Below are positions 1 through 12,601 of a DNA stretch of 64,000 nucleotides, piece after piece. Every line of letters starts with the position of its first letter. Within the stretch, counting starts at the first letter, position 1. The notes under the pieces are model-generated. The model did no database searches, was not told the DNA's origin, and worked only from the letters and a program-made list of their open reading frames with translations. The stretch spans positions 1,056,501 to 1,120,500 of the forward strand of contig NC_135246.1 in NCBI RefSeq assembly GCF_947623445.1, written 5' to 3'. Both the position numbers and the translations under genes were made by a program. The stretch comes from Clavelina lepadiformis (Eukaryota > Chordata > Ascidiacea > Aplousobranchia > Clavelinidae).

Positions 1-36
1 TTTCGCTTCCAACTTTAATCGCTCGTGTGTTTTCAG

Positions 37-197
37 GTGGGTATAAACTCCACACAAGTTGTGTATTTTTGGTAAAGAAACTTCTTAATGACACTGAAGC
101 CGCGGCAGCTAATTTCGGCACTGCTGTATATTTTGTTCCAGATATCAGATGGTGGCAATCTCTACAAGTTACTCCTAGCATTGTGAAATTTGCCTAA
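37..197 (+). CDS. Last exon of an unidentified gene (partial)
   Basis: A reading frame is open from base 3 and ends in TAA at 195-197. A pyrimidine-rich tract ending in TTTTCAG at 30-36 is a good acceptor, so the exon probably starts at 37. It would encode about 53 residues, including FGTAVYFVPDIRWWQSL, whose aromatic-rich composition looks like real protein. I do not recognise the family. The gene would be convergent with PDSS2, whose stop codon is about 480 bp away. The alternative is a chance frame, and the exon is short. Confidence 0.35.
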
Positions 198-675
198 AAA
201 CAAAACGTTTTAAATAAGGTTTCTTAAATTTCTGTAACAGTCGGTGTGAAAAATGACAAATCAAAAACAATTCCTTTCAGCAAAAAGTGCACTTCTTAAC
301 AGAAAACAGACAGCAACAACAAAAAAATTTTCTTAGATATGTGCCAAGCTACAAATTAGGTTCTGTGAAAGTGATCTTTTTCTACAACAAAAGTTACATT
401 TGTCATACTCGAAGTGATTACTTTTCTGTCGTTGACAGCCAAAGTTAAAAAATATAAACCTGACCAAAATATCTTTCAATAGCACGGCCAATACTTTTCA
501 ACTCATCATCTAATGCTATGTCGAAGATGGGAGTGTTTTTGCAAGCAAGTTTTTGAGAGTTTTTACACAGATTGTCCCACAGTAAAACGCGTGTCATTTC
601 TTTGCTCCCATGTTGAGGCTGAAATGAAGTGAATTTGAAGCTGTCAGACCTCTTGGTCACAAACATTTTCTTTTG
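198..675. other. Convergent 3' intergenic/UTR stretch
   Basis: This AT-rich stretch lies between the stop of the left-edge exon and the PDSS2 stop. It probably holds both 3' UTRs. AAATAA-type strings near 210 could serve the + gene. The open frame at 445-666 on the minus strand shows no similarity I know and lies just past the PDSS2 stop, so I take it as 3' UTR. Confidence 0.4.
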
Positions 676-3600
676 TTAGCCAACATCTGAGAAAGCACAA
701 GTCAGTTTTTCTAAAGAGTCCCTCGCTTCACTTTCAGGGAGTTCTTTGAGGCAATCAAGAGCCAACATCCGATGCTTGCTCCCAACGTCTCTGCATTTTT
801 CCATTATTGATGAACTTTCACGTACGTGGGAATTCAGCTGCAATTATTAATGGTTAGTTAACGAGTTAGTAAGTTGATTAGTTTTGAATAATTTTAATTG
901 ATTAAAGCCAGCAGTGAAATAACTTAAATTGAGTTGGACAAATTAAACATTCTGAACAAAAGCAATATTTGAAAATATTCAATTCATTGAATGTTATGAT
1001 TCCGCACATGGATGCAGATGACTAAGAATTTGAAAATTTGTTTGTTCACGTGACTGTAACAAAAATCAAAACCGATGAAAAAACACAAAAAATTTCCAAT
1101 AATTAACGACATTAAATCTAAATTTGGTCTAAATGCTCACTTCTTCTGTCATGAGAATCAATCTTCCGTCTTTTTCGGACTTTTTCAGAAATTGTTCAAA
1201 CCATTTCCTGCCACCGTTGTCATGAGCAGCGATCACGACAGGCAAAGCGCAAAGTTCAGACGGGGCCAAGTTTATTTTGCCATTGTTGCTGTGGTCAAGT
1301 TTAGAAATTCGTTGGAAATCAAAACTAGCCTTCGTACACAAAGTTACAAATATTCACAAAACTTATTGAAAAAAATTTCTTCAAAGCAAAAATTAAACCA
1401 AAATTGCTGATTTTACTGAAATCGCATTTAATTGCAAAAATCAAACCTGGTGTGCCAAAGTAAAATGTTTCCCAAAGTTGCTGCAAACATCTCCGTACTT
1501 ATCTCCCATATCTACAAATTCAGTAACAGACCTGCACGCCTGTGATCAGAATTTGTTTAAATCTGTTACCAAATACACGAGAACTGAATCCAATAAAATG
1601 ACTGATAAACGTAAAAAAACACCCACGTTTGACAACAAACTTCCATATGCAAGGCACATAACATCTTCCCATTTCTCTGTAGAATCTGGCAGATCATCAA
1701 GAGAGGCCATAGCTGAGAACTTGCCTGACTCGGGTAAAATAAAGAATCCATGCGACATGTCACTAATGGCCTTTGACATCAGATTAACGACCTACATGAG
1801 CAATTCATTAGTTTCATTCTTGTTTAACCAGCATGCAGCAAAGGATAGCTTTGCAGTAGCCACGCTTTGCAAATATATAGACCGGGGGTGTTCAAATGGC
1901 GGATCTCGATCCGGATCCGGATCTTTTCAACTTTTTGTGTGGATCTTCCAATGTAGTCTTGAAACAATCTTACAGCTGTAGCACACTTCACTTTTGACTT
2001 TTGCAAAGTTATTAATATGTTGTAGGCCCTACAATGTAGGGTACATTTACATAAATAAAGCACCATAAAATTTAAAGCATGTCCAATATGTTTACTATTC
2101 GTATTTAGTGGATCATCACGTTGTCAGGTTTGGTTGTGGTGGATCATGGCAGAAATCATTTGAACACCCCTGATATAGACTATATACAGTACAGCAAATA
2201 TATAGACTTAAGAAAGAAATTCCACATTAATACTAATTAAAAACAGATAGAACAAAATAATATTGATGTTTTTTTAAATATGATTTGTGATAGTGGTGCT
2301 TTGTTTTAAAAAAAAAAAAAAATAGAACATTGAAATATTATGAAGTCATAGTATTACATCTATGAGCATAACTTGTTCACAGTTTGGACCTATTAACTGG
2401 TTTAATTGTAACTATTACCTTGTGAGCCTGACAGTAATTTGTTGTTAAAATCAAAGGCTTACCAACTAAGTTAGAGAGTATATATGTAAAGTTCACATGT
2501 GTATATTAAAATTCCGCCTACGTGCATTTTCGAGGGAACCAAATGTCATAACATTGGTCACTATTTCGTACAAAGAAAGAAAATACAAGAAGCGTTAAGT
2601 GTTTCATTTATCCTCGTACCTGAAGATTCTTCAAATCTGCCAGAGCAGCACATGCATTGGCCAATAAGAAGTCACCACTGAGCACGGCCATTTTATTCCC
2701 AATTTCCATTTCTGACCAATATTTATCGCTACTGGAGCCATTACAGCTTTCATCGATCGTGTTTTTATTGACTATTCCTCGATGGACTAAAAATGCGATA
2801 TGAATGAGTTCCGTCAACTCAGCTAAAGCCCGTTGCCTGCAAAGTAAATTAAAGTAATTAATTAATTTAATTAAATAAATTATGTCAGCAATACAAGTAG
2901 AGTATATTCAAAAAATTAATTTTAATTTAAACTAACATTGATCAACAAATATGGTTACGTTACATATAATAAGATAACAGCAATATGGCAGTATATCATT
3001 GAAAATCACCAGAAATGATTAAATATGACAATTTACTTGTTGAATGCTTCATTTGCTTGGATATGATCAATTCCAGAAGCATTTTCAACAATGGCTTTTG
3101 ACAATAATAACACAACAATACCACGGCCTTGAACGCTGTCTTTTGAGTCAAACAATACTCCTCTGGAACCAAAATAATTTATATTGTTTAGTTTAGTTCA
3201 AATAAAAGTTTAAAAACACGACCGCTTGAAATCAACTATAGTGAAAGAAAACTATACTATAGTATAATTAAATAAACCTGGCTGTAGTCATGGCCATTGA
3301 ATGCCACTCATGAATATTGTGATGTAACATGCTGGTATAGTATTAAAACATTTATTTTGAAGCAGAGGAATGTGTTTGAAAGATTCAACCGAGCATTAAT
3401 TAGTTACCACTTGTGTCCCGCTTACAAGGCTTGTCTGTATAATTTCTGGTGAGCACATTTTCATATTTGCTTTTAAGTTTTTTTTGTAGCTTTGTCTAAA
3501 TCTAAACTTAAAAGTGTTCACCAAGTGCTTCAGGGATATATTTCAACAGGTTTTTCCAAATGACTTGAATATACTAACATCAATTATAACCAATTAGAAC

Positions 3601-4280
3601 TATTTGAAATTGGTCATGTTTCCTCATCTTTAAATTAAGAGCTTCCACTGTCATTTAAAATTACCAATGGAACAAATAAGCAACATAAAATAATTGAAAA
3701 ACCGACGGTTTGTTTTTCAACAATCGCAACTTGCCTGGCTATTGACAGAAGTGGATGATTCGACTTGACGAGTTTCCTGATGTGCATCGCAACTCCGCTG
3801 AGTTCATCACTCAAAAGCGTCCGTAAACTTAAAAATGAAGTGGGAAAACCAACTATTTTCTCTGCATCAGAAATCACCTTATCTAATCCGCTATTCGAGC
3901 TTTTGAATGGGTTTTTGAATGATGACAAATTGCGTTTTTCATTTGGGTGATTTCTCACACTAAAAGCATCCGATCCTACATGCAAAAATATTAGCATAAC
4001 AATAATACATATTAACTACTGTGTTTAATAATAACATATTACCATTAATTAATACAATTTAAACATTCTGTATACTGTTACCTTTGATAGGTATCCATTT
4101 TTAAGTTCTTTTGTTAAGTAGCTAGGCTAATAGGCATAGTCTATACTAGCCTAAATAGTAAGCAAAGGACAACGAACATGACACTTATTTCTTTAAGTTA
4201 CAATACCAATTTACAATGTGCTACCTACCTGAATACACAAACAATCTTCTGGAAAAGTGACCAAATTTTCTTGTGAGCAT
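676..4280 (-). CDS. PDSS2: Decaprenyl-diphosphate synthase subunit 2 (8 exons, complete)
   Basis: This is the regulatory subunit of the trans-polyprenyl diphosphate synthase that makes the ubiquinone side chain in mitochondria, partner of PDSS1. Exons in transcript order are 4280-4229, 3975-3735, 3162-3037, 2836-2620, 1791-1627, 1539-1447, 1329-1141 and 837-676. All phases join, giving 414 residues (human about 399). The start gives a basic N-terminus, [13 protein letters not shown], typical of mitochondrial import. Diagnostic blocks are [35 protein letters not shown] and [20 protein letters not shown] replaces the Asp-rich motif of catalytic subunits, as is known for PDSS2. Exon 6 supplies [11 protein letters not shown] and the last exon [14 protein letters not shown]. 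Intron 2 appears to use a GC-AG pair (AG|GCAAGT at 3734). The gene is divergent from the GTPase gene. Intron 4 carries a small hAT-like element. Confidence 0.93.
1883..2172. mobile_element. hAT-like MITE in PDSS2 intron 4
   Basis: This 290-bp non-autonomous element begins CGGGGGTGTTCAAATG and ends with the near-inverted CATTTGAACACCCCTG. The flanks are a perfect 8-bp target duplication, atatagac, at 1875-1882 and 2173-2180. Eight-bp duplications are the hAT signature. The GGATC-rich left interior and the later GGATCA strings are subterminal repeats. It carries no coding capacity. Confidence 0.85.
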
Positions 4281-5974
4281 ATCTGCGTGGTGACTTTTAC
4301 AGTTTTGACAATCTGCAGATTTCGGTCTGTCTGTCACGGCAGTTACTTAACTATGGTATAGATAATAGAACATACAGGTGAATGTTATAGTGTAGCAATG
4401 TAGCAAGTGAACTTACGCCAAATAACCACATGAAAGTAAGCTACGCATTATGCACGGCTGATGAAAAATTTCTTGTCGAAACCTTGAAGTTTTTCCACGA
4501 GATTCAAGGTTTAAGGATACTTCATTAGGGGATTAACCTTTTTAAAAACTTTTGTGTAAAGTTACATAATAAAAATACTCAAGAACAGTTCAATTTTATA
4601 AATAACTTGTTAAAATTTTAAGCTATTAGTGGTTTCTTTAATTGTACATGTAAAAGCGGTAATGAGTTTATTAAAAAAAGAAAAGTAAAATCATTTCAAA
4701 ACAAAAACAAACGACGGTAAAAGATGGGATAAATTTAATGGAATAAAATAACATTTACATAAAGTGTTTAAAAAAGTTAAAATTAGGTTTAAGATAATTT
4801 GTAAACTTTCATTCGTTAGGTCAGTAATATGTTTGCCTACAAATAAAGCAGACACTTATAAGAAAATACCTTTGCCTAGTTGCCCGTGAGAGTTGTTGTG
4901 ATGTCATTTGATTTGGTCGTCAATTCGGATTTGTGGCGTCCTTTGTTACCAAACTTGGCTTTTGCAGGCGCAGTATGCCGTAGACTTAATGCAGCCCAGA
5001 CTACAGTAACTTTGACTTAGGACGTTATAAATTACCGTAATTGTTATTGTAACGAAGTTATTCCTTTATCCTCTTCGAAAACTGTCATTCTTTCCAGTCA
5101 GGATAGGTTAGTCATATTACATTATTATGGACGCCAGATTGGAAAGTTTACTTAGTGCACGAAAGCAAGGAGATAAAAATTAATTGCGCATACAATGGCT
5201 ATTGTTTGATCTTATTGCGCGAGGGATTTCTCACCCAAAAGAACAAACTTTCTAATCTGGTATGGATTTAACACTGAGGCCTAAATATTGATCTGCAGAC
5301 GTGACCGGCTATGGAATGTCTTTGCATAGACTTCAACTTCACTTCATCAGTCTAGCATCAGTTTTTGTTACTTAGTTACATTAAGTCTAGCTGCAGTAAT
5401 TGTAATAGCCTAGTTACAATCAATAGCGTGCATTTCAGTGAGTAGTAGCTATCTACTACAGTTACATTAGCAACTATTTGATACTGTGATACATATTTCT
5501 GAATTTAGACTAGTTTATACACCACATTGCTGATATAGACATGTTAGCTACATTAGGCATGATACAGTAAGCCTACCTAAATTTTGATATTGAGAAGGTT
5601 TCATATCTAATATTGTAATACCTTGTTTCGTTTTAAGCAAATGGCTTTCCAGTGGTTGTTGTAAACTCATATGTTTTTCCTCTTGTACTTGTTAATTCTT
5701 TGTATTGGTCTATAATTTTATTTTTTTGCAATCGTCTATGAAAAGCAAAAAGCTTGGTGCTAGCCTTGTTTCAGCAAAACATACTATTTTTTTTATCGAT
5801 TTATTAATTATAATTATTGCATTTTATTTCATTTAAATATGTTTTTTATTCATTTCTTTAGAAACTAAGATCACGAAAGTTAATTTAGACGGAAATGTAA
5901 TTTCTGTGTTTTTTAATATTTTTGTATATTTTACTTCTAATTTTTGAAGTGAAAACTAACTAAATAATCCAGAA
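4281..5974. promoter_or_regulatory. Divergent intergenic region between PDSS2 and the GTPase gene
   Basis: This 1.7-kb gene-free stretch separates the two divergent start codons, so both promoters should lie here. I see no clear TATA or CpG-rich core. The most GC-balanced part, about 4880-5330, is the likeliest promoter core for one of the genes. A small inverted-repeat element sits at about 5130-5262. The rest is AT-rich and featureless to me. Confidence 0.45.
5130..5262. repeat. Small inverted-repeat (MITE-like) element
   Basis: CCAGATTGGAAAGTTTA near 5130 is matched in inverted orientation by AACAAACTTTCTAATCTGG ending at about 5262, with a few mismatches over roughly 20 bp. The whole could fold into a hairpin with a loop of about 90 bp. 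No target duplication is obvious. It may be an old MITE or a structured regulatory segment. Confidence 0.45.
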
Positions 5975-8900
5975 ATGGGAAACGGCTGCACTTCGTATAA
6001 AGCAGGTAAATTGTTTTAAAATGTCTGACTTAGAATGTTTGAACAAAAGTTTCAGTTAACTTTAGAGCTTGTTTAAAAAATTTTTTCTTTCTTTGAAGGT
6101 ATTGTATACAATATACTTTCAACAAATGGTACTTTAAAAACTTTATTAATGATTCAGTAAAATTGGCCGAAACCACAACAAAACTGCCCAAGTTAAAACT
6201 GGTGCTTGTTGGTGAGTCGACGGGAGGGAAATCAAGTATTTTGGAAAGGTTTGAGAAAAATCATTTTCAAGATGAATACCTACCCACTAAAACTGTTAAT
6301 ATTATCAGGTAAATAACAGCAAAACTTGCACTAATTTTTACGCACGTTTACTTCCATGCTATATATTAACAATGAAACCATAGGAAGCTATATAAATAAC
6401 TTGATAAGCATGTGCATAAAATTGAACGCACCCGTGTTTGAGACTGCATGTAGTCTATGCATATGAAATATTTTCTGTGCAGTGTCGTGAAAAAAGTCAA
6501 CATTCCCGACCAAGGTATCATCTCATTAGAACTTTGGGATGTACCAGACCATGAGAGGACTGATCTCAGGAAATCCTACTATTTAAACGCTGACGCTGTA
6601 ATAGGTACGTAGTTAGTCATGTGCCAACGTTAGGTCTACGTTTTCATAATTATGATAATTTAGTTGAGTGTTTAAACAATCGTTTGTTTAGCCAGAATAT
6701 CCCGTTTTTGTAATCTTGGCATTTTTATCTTTAAACCTGTATAACATGATTTATCATTAAAATAACATGAAACCACTCGCATTAATTTTGATTACGAATG
6801 ATGCAGCTTAAATATTACATAGTTACAGGAAATATTCGTAGACCTTCGATCGATACTCATATTCGGAATTATAAGCCACTTCAAATATGATGGATTGCTT
6901 TTAAGTTTACCCGTTTGAGCATCCAAGGCTTACTAAGATTTATGTTAAACCATTAAGTTGTATAAGTATAATACACATTTTGTTTGCAAAAAAATTCCAA
7001 AATGCAAAATCTATTCTTAACCATTACACAACATTTTTTAAGCAAAATATGTGTGACCTTAATCTCATCATTATCGATTTTTTAAAGTAAAAATTTAAAT
7101 TAATAACAACAGTTATTCTTCTATTTAGTGGTTGTTGATCTTGCTGATGACGAAAATGCATTTGACAATGCCGTAAAATGGAAGCATGATGTATCATCAA
7201 ACTTACTACATTCCAGACCAGTCGATAAGTCAACAGTGGTTGATCACAGCAATGCTGCAAGGTAGTGATAAAACACTAGCACAGCTTTAAAAACTTGGAA
7301 ACAGAAACCACTTAATTTTTATTACATTTTCCTCTTTTGTCCCGATGTAATTATTGTGGTTATTTTAGTGTGATTGTGTTTCTACCAAGAGCTGATTGCA
7401 TTGTGTTGTTGACAACTAATTCATCTACAAAGTCAAAAATCAAGAGTGCACTTATCATGTGTCAAGAAGCACTTAAGAACACTCTGACCAAATGAATAGC
7501 TTCTTAAGATTTTTAATTTGACGATAACAACAAAGTTTGTTTCTGGTTTCTACACAAAGGGTTTGATGAAACTATAAAGTTGTCACTAAAGCTGATTTAC
7601 AATGACCAATATAAAAAGTTAGCGTTGTTTAAGCTGGGGGAAATTCTGACATTTCTTGTGTGTTTTATCATGGTTCTGCGAAACTATTTTATCCTGGCGA
7701 AGATTAGATTGTCTGAAATCTTTCTTTGTCATCTCTCTTTGACACCAAGAGACAAAACAAATAAAAGTCAAAAAGCACGGCCCTGTAGTTAAATATTTGA
7801 TCAACCATTCAAGGCGTTTTACATAACGCTCAGCTGTAAATATAATCACTGTCTCCTTCTATTGTAGCATTAGATAATAATCACATAATTTAATCTTTGT
7901 GTGGTTTTGTAGGTTGGACTACTTCAAACCAAAATCCAATGCTGTACCTTTGCTCTTGCTCGGAAATAAATTTGACCTCGTGAGTCTTTCTTTCTTTTTT
8001 TATTTCGGCTGGAAACTAATGCTTGTCAGCCATGTTACAATACAGCTTTTAATTTAAACTCCACGAAATATTGCTCACCAAGTCGGTACCAGGCTGCAAA
8101 TTGTTGTGAATGTTACGGTCGTTATTAATGCTAATTGGAAATTGCTAATGGTAGCAACGACTGAATAACAATAAAGTGCTGTGAAGTCGAGTACGATATA
8201 AATCAGTTAATGTTGGCCGTTATCTGGCTGGAATGTGGGTAAAATCATTATCGACTGCTGAAAGGAAAATTGTCAGTCAACATAATTTGTATTGACATGT
8301 TTTATCAGTGAAATTATCATAATCTTTTACTTTACGCATTCTGATATATAATCGATTTATTCTTTTTCTCATTAGTAGGTTACAATAAGCAGTACTAGTG
8401 GTCAGTGGCTATTGAATTGAATAATACCTGGTTGATAATGGAAATGATATCATAATGTTTTTTAAAACCGACACGATTTTATACTCTCCACTTGAGTTTT
8501 GTTATACATGCAAATATTTGACTGCTGTATAGGTTTGTATAGTTTCAAACATTTTTCCGCCTCCATCTTCATTAAAGTTGTATTCGTAGGTCAAAGAAGC
8601 TTTCCTCCGCGAGCAGTACTCCCTGTATGACGCAACGTCATCTCAAGCACACAATAGTGCAACGCATCGTGGCAATAATGACATCACAGACAATGGCACG
8701 CATCCAGAAGAGATGAACACGACTTACCCCGACCTTGTCAATAGCACGGAATCAGGAAAACTGGGTGAAGAAGAAGATAACACGGAAGATGTTAAAAGTG
8801 ACACTACTCCTCCTGCAAAGAGCGCAGAAGATGTTGAGGAGAAAGAAAAGCCTCCAGTGAATGGAAGTTGTGAAGATGAACACAAAGAAGGAGCAAACGA

Positions 8901-11626
8901 ATCAACCACAGCGGAAACACCACCTGACCACGCATCCAATGAAACTAAACCTCTCCTGGAAAATGGAAATCTCGCAGATGATGGTGTCACCATGGAAATC
9001 GATAATCCTGGACATAAATCTGATAATAATAATATCACTGATAATCCTGAACCTTCCGTTGATGGTGAAGGACCTGATCCCCCAGCCGCATCACAAGATG
9101 AGTTGGAAGCAGAAAAACCTTCAACCGAAACACAAAACGGCGATGAATCTGATGGCATGTTATTTATTCTAAATTTGGAATGATTTTTAGCAAGTTTTTT
9201 TTTTATTCATTGGACGTCATCTGTATTCAACTCATTCATTTTCAGTTGATGAGATTCATGCAACACAAAAGAAGTTCAAAAAATTATCACCAAAGGATTT
9301 ATTTATCCACAATCAAGAAATGGAAACCCTACAAGAAGAAAATAAACCGAAATTGTTGGTCAGTTTCTATGTTAATCCCACACCAAAAATATCGCGGGAG
9401 TCGTGTTCTAACAACGTTGTTATACCAGTGTTTTAATGTCATGTTAGGTTGTATAAAGAGTTATTTAAAGTGATGTTTGTTCAAGGTGACTGCTCAGGCG
9501 AAAACAAAAAGCTTAAGCACGGATGGTGTCAGTGCGCCAAGCATAGCGACTACTTTCATGTTACCGCCTTGCATCGAGCAATTAGAAAAATGCGCAGAAG
9601 AACACGGATTTATTGCGGGGTATTTATTATCTCGTATATGACGTGGATATTACATTGAAAATTTTTGAAAATCGTTTGTTTGTCGTGAAACCTTACTCTA
9701 CAGAATTCCTGTATCCGCCAAAGATTCAAAAGGTGGAATTCACGAAGCAATGCAGTCTCTCATACGTCATGTCGTCAGCAAACGTCACGATACGTCAACA
9801 GAACGGAAACGTAAAACTGACGAAAGTACAAGTATGAGGTCCGAATTCAGTCAGGTGAAGAGGACGAAAAATCAGCAAAATCACACGTCGGCGAATGGAT
9901 TCAGTCAGTTGCGGGTGTGTTTGAAGTGACGCGGCAAACTGCTAAAAATCTATGTTTAAATTAAAGCAATTTTTTTCGCTTTGTATCAGATGGAGTTTGT
10001 ATTCGGTTAAGATTACTGTCAATCAAATGTAAGACTGGTGCTGTAGTTTAGAAGAGAATAGAACCAGCTCCGTTTTTAAGATGCTTTTTACTCACAGGAA
10101 GTGGGTGTCATTGAAATTGACGAGGTCTTAAAGAAGTGCAACGATGTTTTGAGAGAAGCTGATAATATGAACACGGCATACCGTGAATCTATCCACATTT
10201 TCAAGAAGGTTTGTCTGCTGTTTTCAACTAAACTACCCATTCTCTCTTTGTGTGTGTGTATCACAGTTAATATGTTTTACGTGCAATGCATTAACTTTCT
10301 GACTGTTCCGCAAACATTTGTGGCTTAATTCTTGTACCTTTTTCATTACTGGGCTCATTCGCTCATTCATTTTGTACCTAAAGCGGCGATTGTTAATTAA
10401 GACGATCGCATTGCTTTTCTGTGCACTGTTGTATAATTTTAGCTTGGTTGTGGTACTGGACGCTTCTCCGTTTGGACGTCAGCAAATAAATCTTTCTCCC
10501 CAGTAATTAACTTGTGAAAGTGGTTCACTGGGATACAGAGCATTAAAAGCAACATTTCGACATACAGGCCTGCTTTCAACGTCAACTGATCGGTAGCAGA
10601 CAAGCAAGTATTGAAGAATGTATTTCGGCCGTCAAGGATTCAGTGGAATCTCCGTCGTGGACAAATAATGGCACAAGCGATATTAGGGCCAAATTGTTAC
10701 GCGCTGAAGCAAAACCAGGTAATAATCTTTGTTTGCATATTCGTTGCCTCCTGTACTGGCTGTATACTAATTCATGTAACGGCAAGTTGAGACATTGAAC
10801 GTATGATCAGAGCTCCCAAGAAAACTCCCTATTAGTTTAGTCGCGCGTCATGCCGCTGTATTTTTGTTTATTCAGAGTTTAGACTGGTGACAATTGAAGA
10901 AGAGAATTTCCTTAATCTTTCGATTTCAAGCCTCAGCGATGGCGTAGATGGCAGGAACAATAAGAATGAAATCGCGCCACCTTCTGATTTACTTTTTATT
11001 CTCGGTATCTATCACGAAAAGGTAAAGACGGTTTTTATTCCCCCACCCTAGGTTTTAATTGCGTAATTATCCTTTAAAATTCTGCCCAGGTTCACAAGTC
11101 ATGCAGTAATGTGATGCTGTCTTCTGTGCAATTGGAGGAAGTTCTTCTTCAGCTGCATAAACAAATTTCAGCGAAAGAAGAGAATGTGAGCATTTCTCTG
11201 TCAAGTGTTTTCTTAAACTGATACAGCCGGTTGGGCACTTGAGCTTTAAAACATACTGTACCCATACTATTGCGCCAGTTTTCCTTACAACTGCCACTCA
11301 CGAACCAGCAACCGTGACGACGAAAAAATTACGCTATTGTAATAACTTTCTCCATTATTTCGTAATTGTACAACAAATTTCTACAAAAGTGAACTTTATT
11401 CGTAAGAAAAATATCATTGAAATCCTCCCCGCAACGAAATATTTTATTCCCACAGGCCTGGGACATCGCAGTAGCATCTGGTCTCTCCCAATCCAACGTC
11501 AAAGACATAATGGCGTGTTTAGCCCGAGCAAAAGTTCGCGTCAAGGGCACGGCGGACCAGCTCAAAGATACGAGACGGTCGGTGAAGGCGACACAGGCGA
11601 AGATTCGAGCTACTTTGTTGTTTTGA
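5975..11626 (+). CDS. Atypical Rab-like GTPase with acidic insert and helical tail (14 exons)
   Basis: Exons: 5975-6005, 6158-6308, 6483-6604, 7129-7261, 7913-7979, 8590-9154, 9246-9358, 9486-9619, 9704-9914, 10098-10208, 10568-10718, 10876-11021, 11090-11185 and 11456-11626. Phases join throughout, giving about 733 residues. Small-GTPase motifs are the P-loop GESTGGKS (29-36), WDVPDHE (79-85) at the G3 site, NKFD (164-167) and SAK (443-445). G3 normally reads WDTAGQE, so the Gly and catalytic Gln are replaced and hydrolysis is doubtful. Between G4 and G5 lies an insert of over 200 residues that is mostly Glu/Asp/Ser/Thr/Pro-rich. The N-terminus MGNGCTS fits N-myristoylation with a nearby Cys. 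Exons 10-14 encode a helix-rich tail ending ATLLF, with no prenylation cysteines. The G5 region resembles Rab32/Rab29. Exon 6 needs a GC donor at 9155. The exon 8 acceptor could instead be at 9498. Exact family unknown. Confidence 0.82.
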
Positions 11627-11745
11627 CTTTTTTTCCACTGTCACGTTGGAATCACTGTAAATTTTTTATCGTTTTGCAATATCGACAACTTTTAGAGCAA
11701 GGTGCACTTAATACATTGAAAATCACTTTATTTCTGGTACCTGGT

Positions 11746-12601
11746 TTAACCTGGGATTAATCCCATGCCTTGTAACGCTGCAGTTGCCGCTTGTGACTTC
11801 GCTAGTTTCTTGTTCATCGACGCTACAGAAGGTTGATAGAATGTATCGTTCACTCGAACCTGAACAGGCAACGCAGCAGAAAATAATTGTACATTTAACG
11901 TTGATCACTGATTTAGTTTTCTTGATTTTAAGAGGTTCGTCACGTCATAACATGGGTGCAATTTCTAAGGAACTAAACATGACTGCGGCAGTACATTAGC
12001 AGCATTAATATTAACAATGAAGTATACAAAGCAGGGTCCAGAACACAAACCTTAAACATGAAACTTCGACTGTGATCTGGTCCCGAGTTCAAGACAAGAA
12101 CAAAGTCCGGCGGCTTCCATCTTCTCTTGCTGCAGATTTCCATCAGAGCACTCACCGGGTGCTTTCCCGATAAATCTCTCACCACTGGGTGTGTCTTTGC
12201 TACGGGGGGTGTGGATGTGGGGCCCTCCATCATGCTGCTTAACCCTGGTATAAAATATTTTTCAACCAACTGTGAAAATACGAAGTTCAAGAGAGTTCAT
12301 TAAAGTCAGTGATTTTTAACATTTTAAAGGGCTTTGCGAACCTGTAGCTGGTTTCGTAACCAATCAACGGAAATAAACAAAGGTATTTACGAGGTATTAT
12401 ACATTCAGTTAATATCTGCATCCATGCATTCTCCGCAATTGCTCAGTGGCTTTTACCTTTCCTATCAGTCTTCACATTGACGCGAAGCGGTTCGAGCATG
12501 CCCACGTTGGTCTTCCCCAGGGATTCACCCTCCTTCCACCCCATCTTCTGCAGCAGGCACTTCCCGATGCCGCCAACTTGTTGCCCCGCGTTCAAGGTTT
12601 C
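11746..12601 (-). pseudogene. Orphan SON 3' exons, unit 0
   Basis: This copy holds the three terminal SON exons: G-patch 12601-12457, dsRBM first half 12244-12051 and dsRBM second half 11859-11746. Splice sites and frame are all intact. There is no SON 5' part to the right, because the next unit begins instead. AATAAA on the minus strand at 11732-11727 follows the stop by 14 nt. The stop lies 119 bp from the GTPase stop, tail to tail. Confidence 0.85.

Noticed and set aside
1478-1981. 167-codon + strand frame
   Set aside because: It is antisense to PDSS2 exons 5-6 and the adjoining hAT MITE, whose sense exons match the family block by block.
8724-9158. 144-codon open frame on the - strand
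   Set aside because: It is antisense to the acidic-insert exon of the GTPase. The Ser-rich translation is a composition shadow.
11239-11760. 173-codon open frame on the + strand, repeated in every array unit
   Set aside because: It is in another frame across the last GTPase exon and flanking intron. The exon frame with AG and GT sites has consistent phases throughout the gene.
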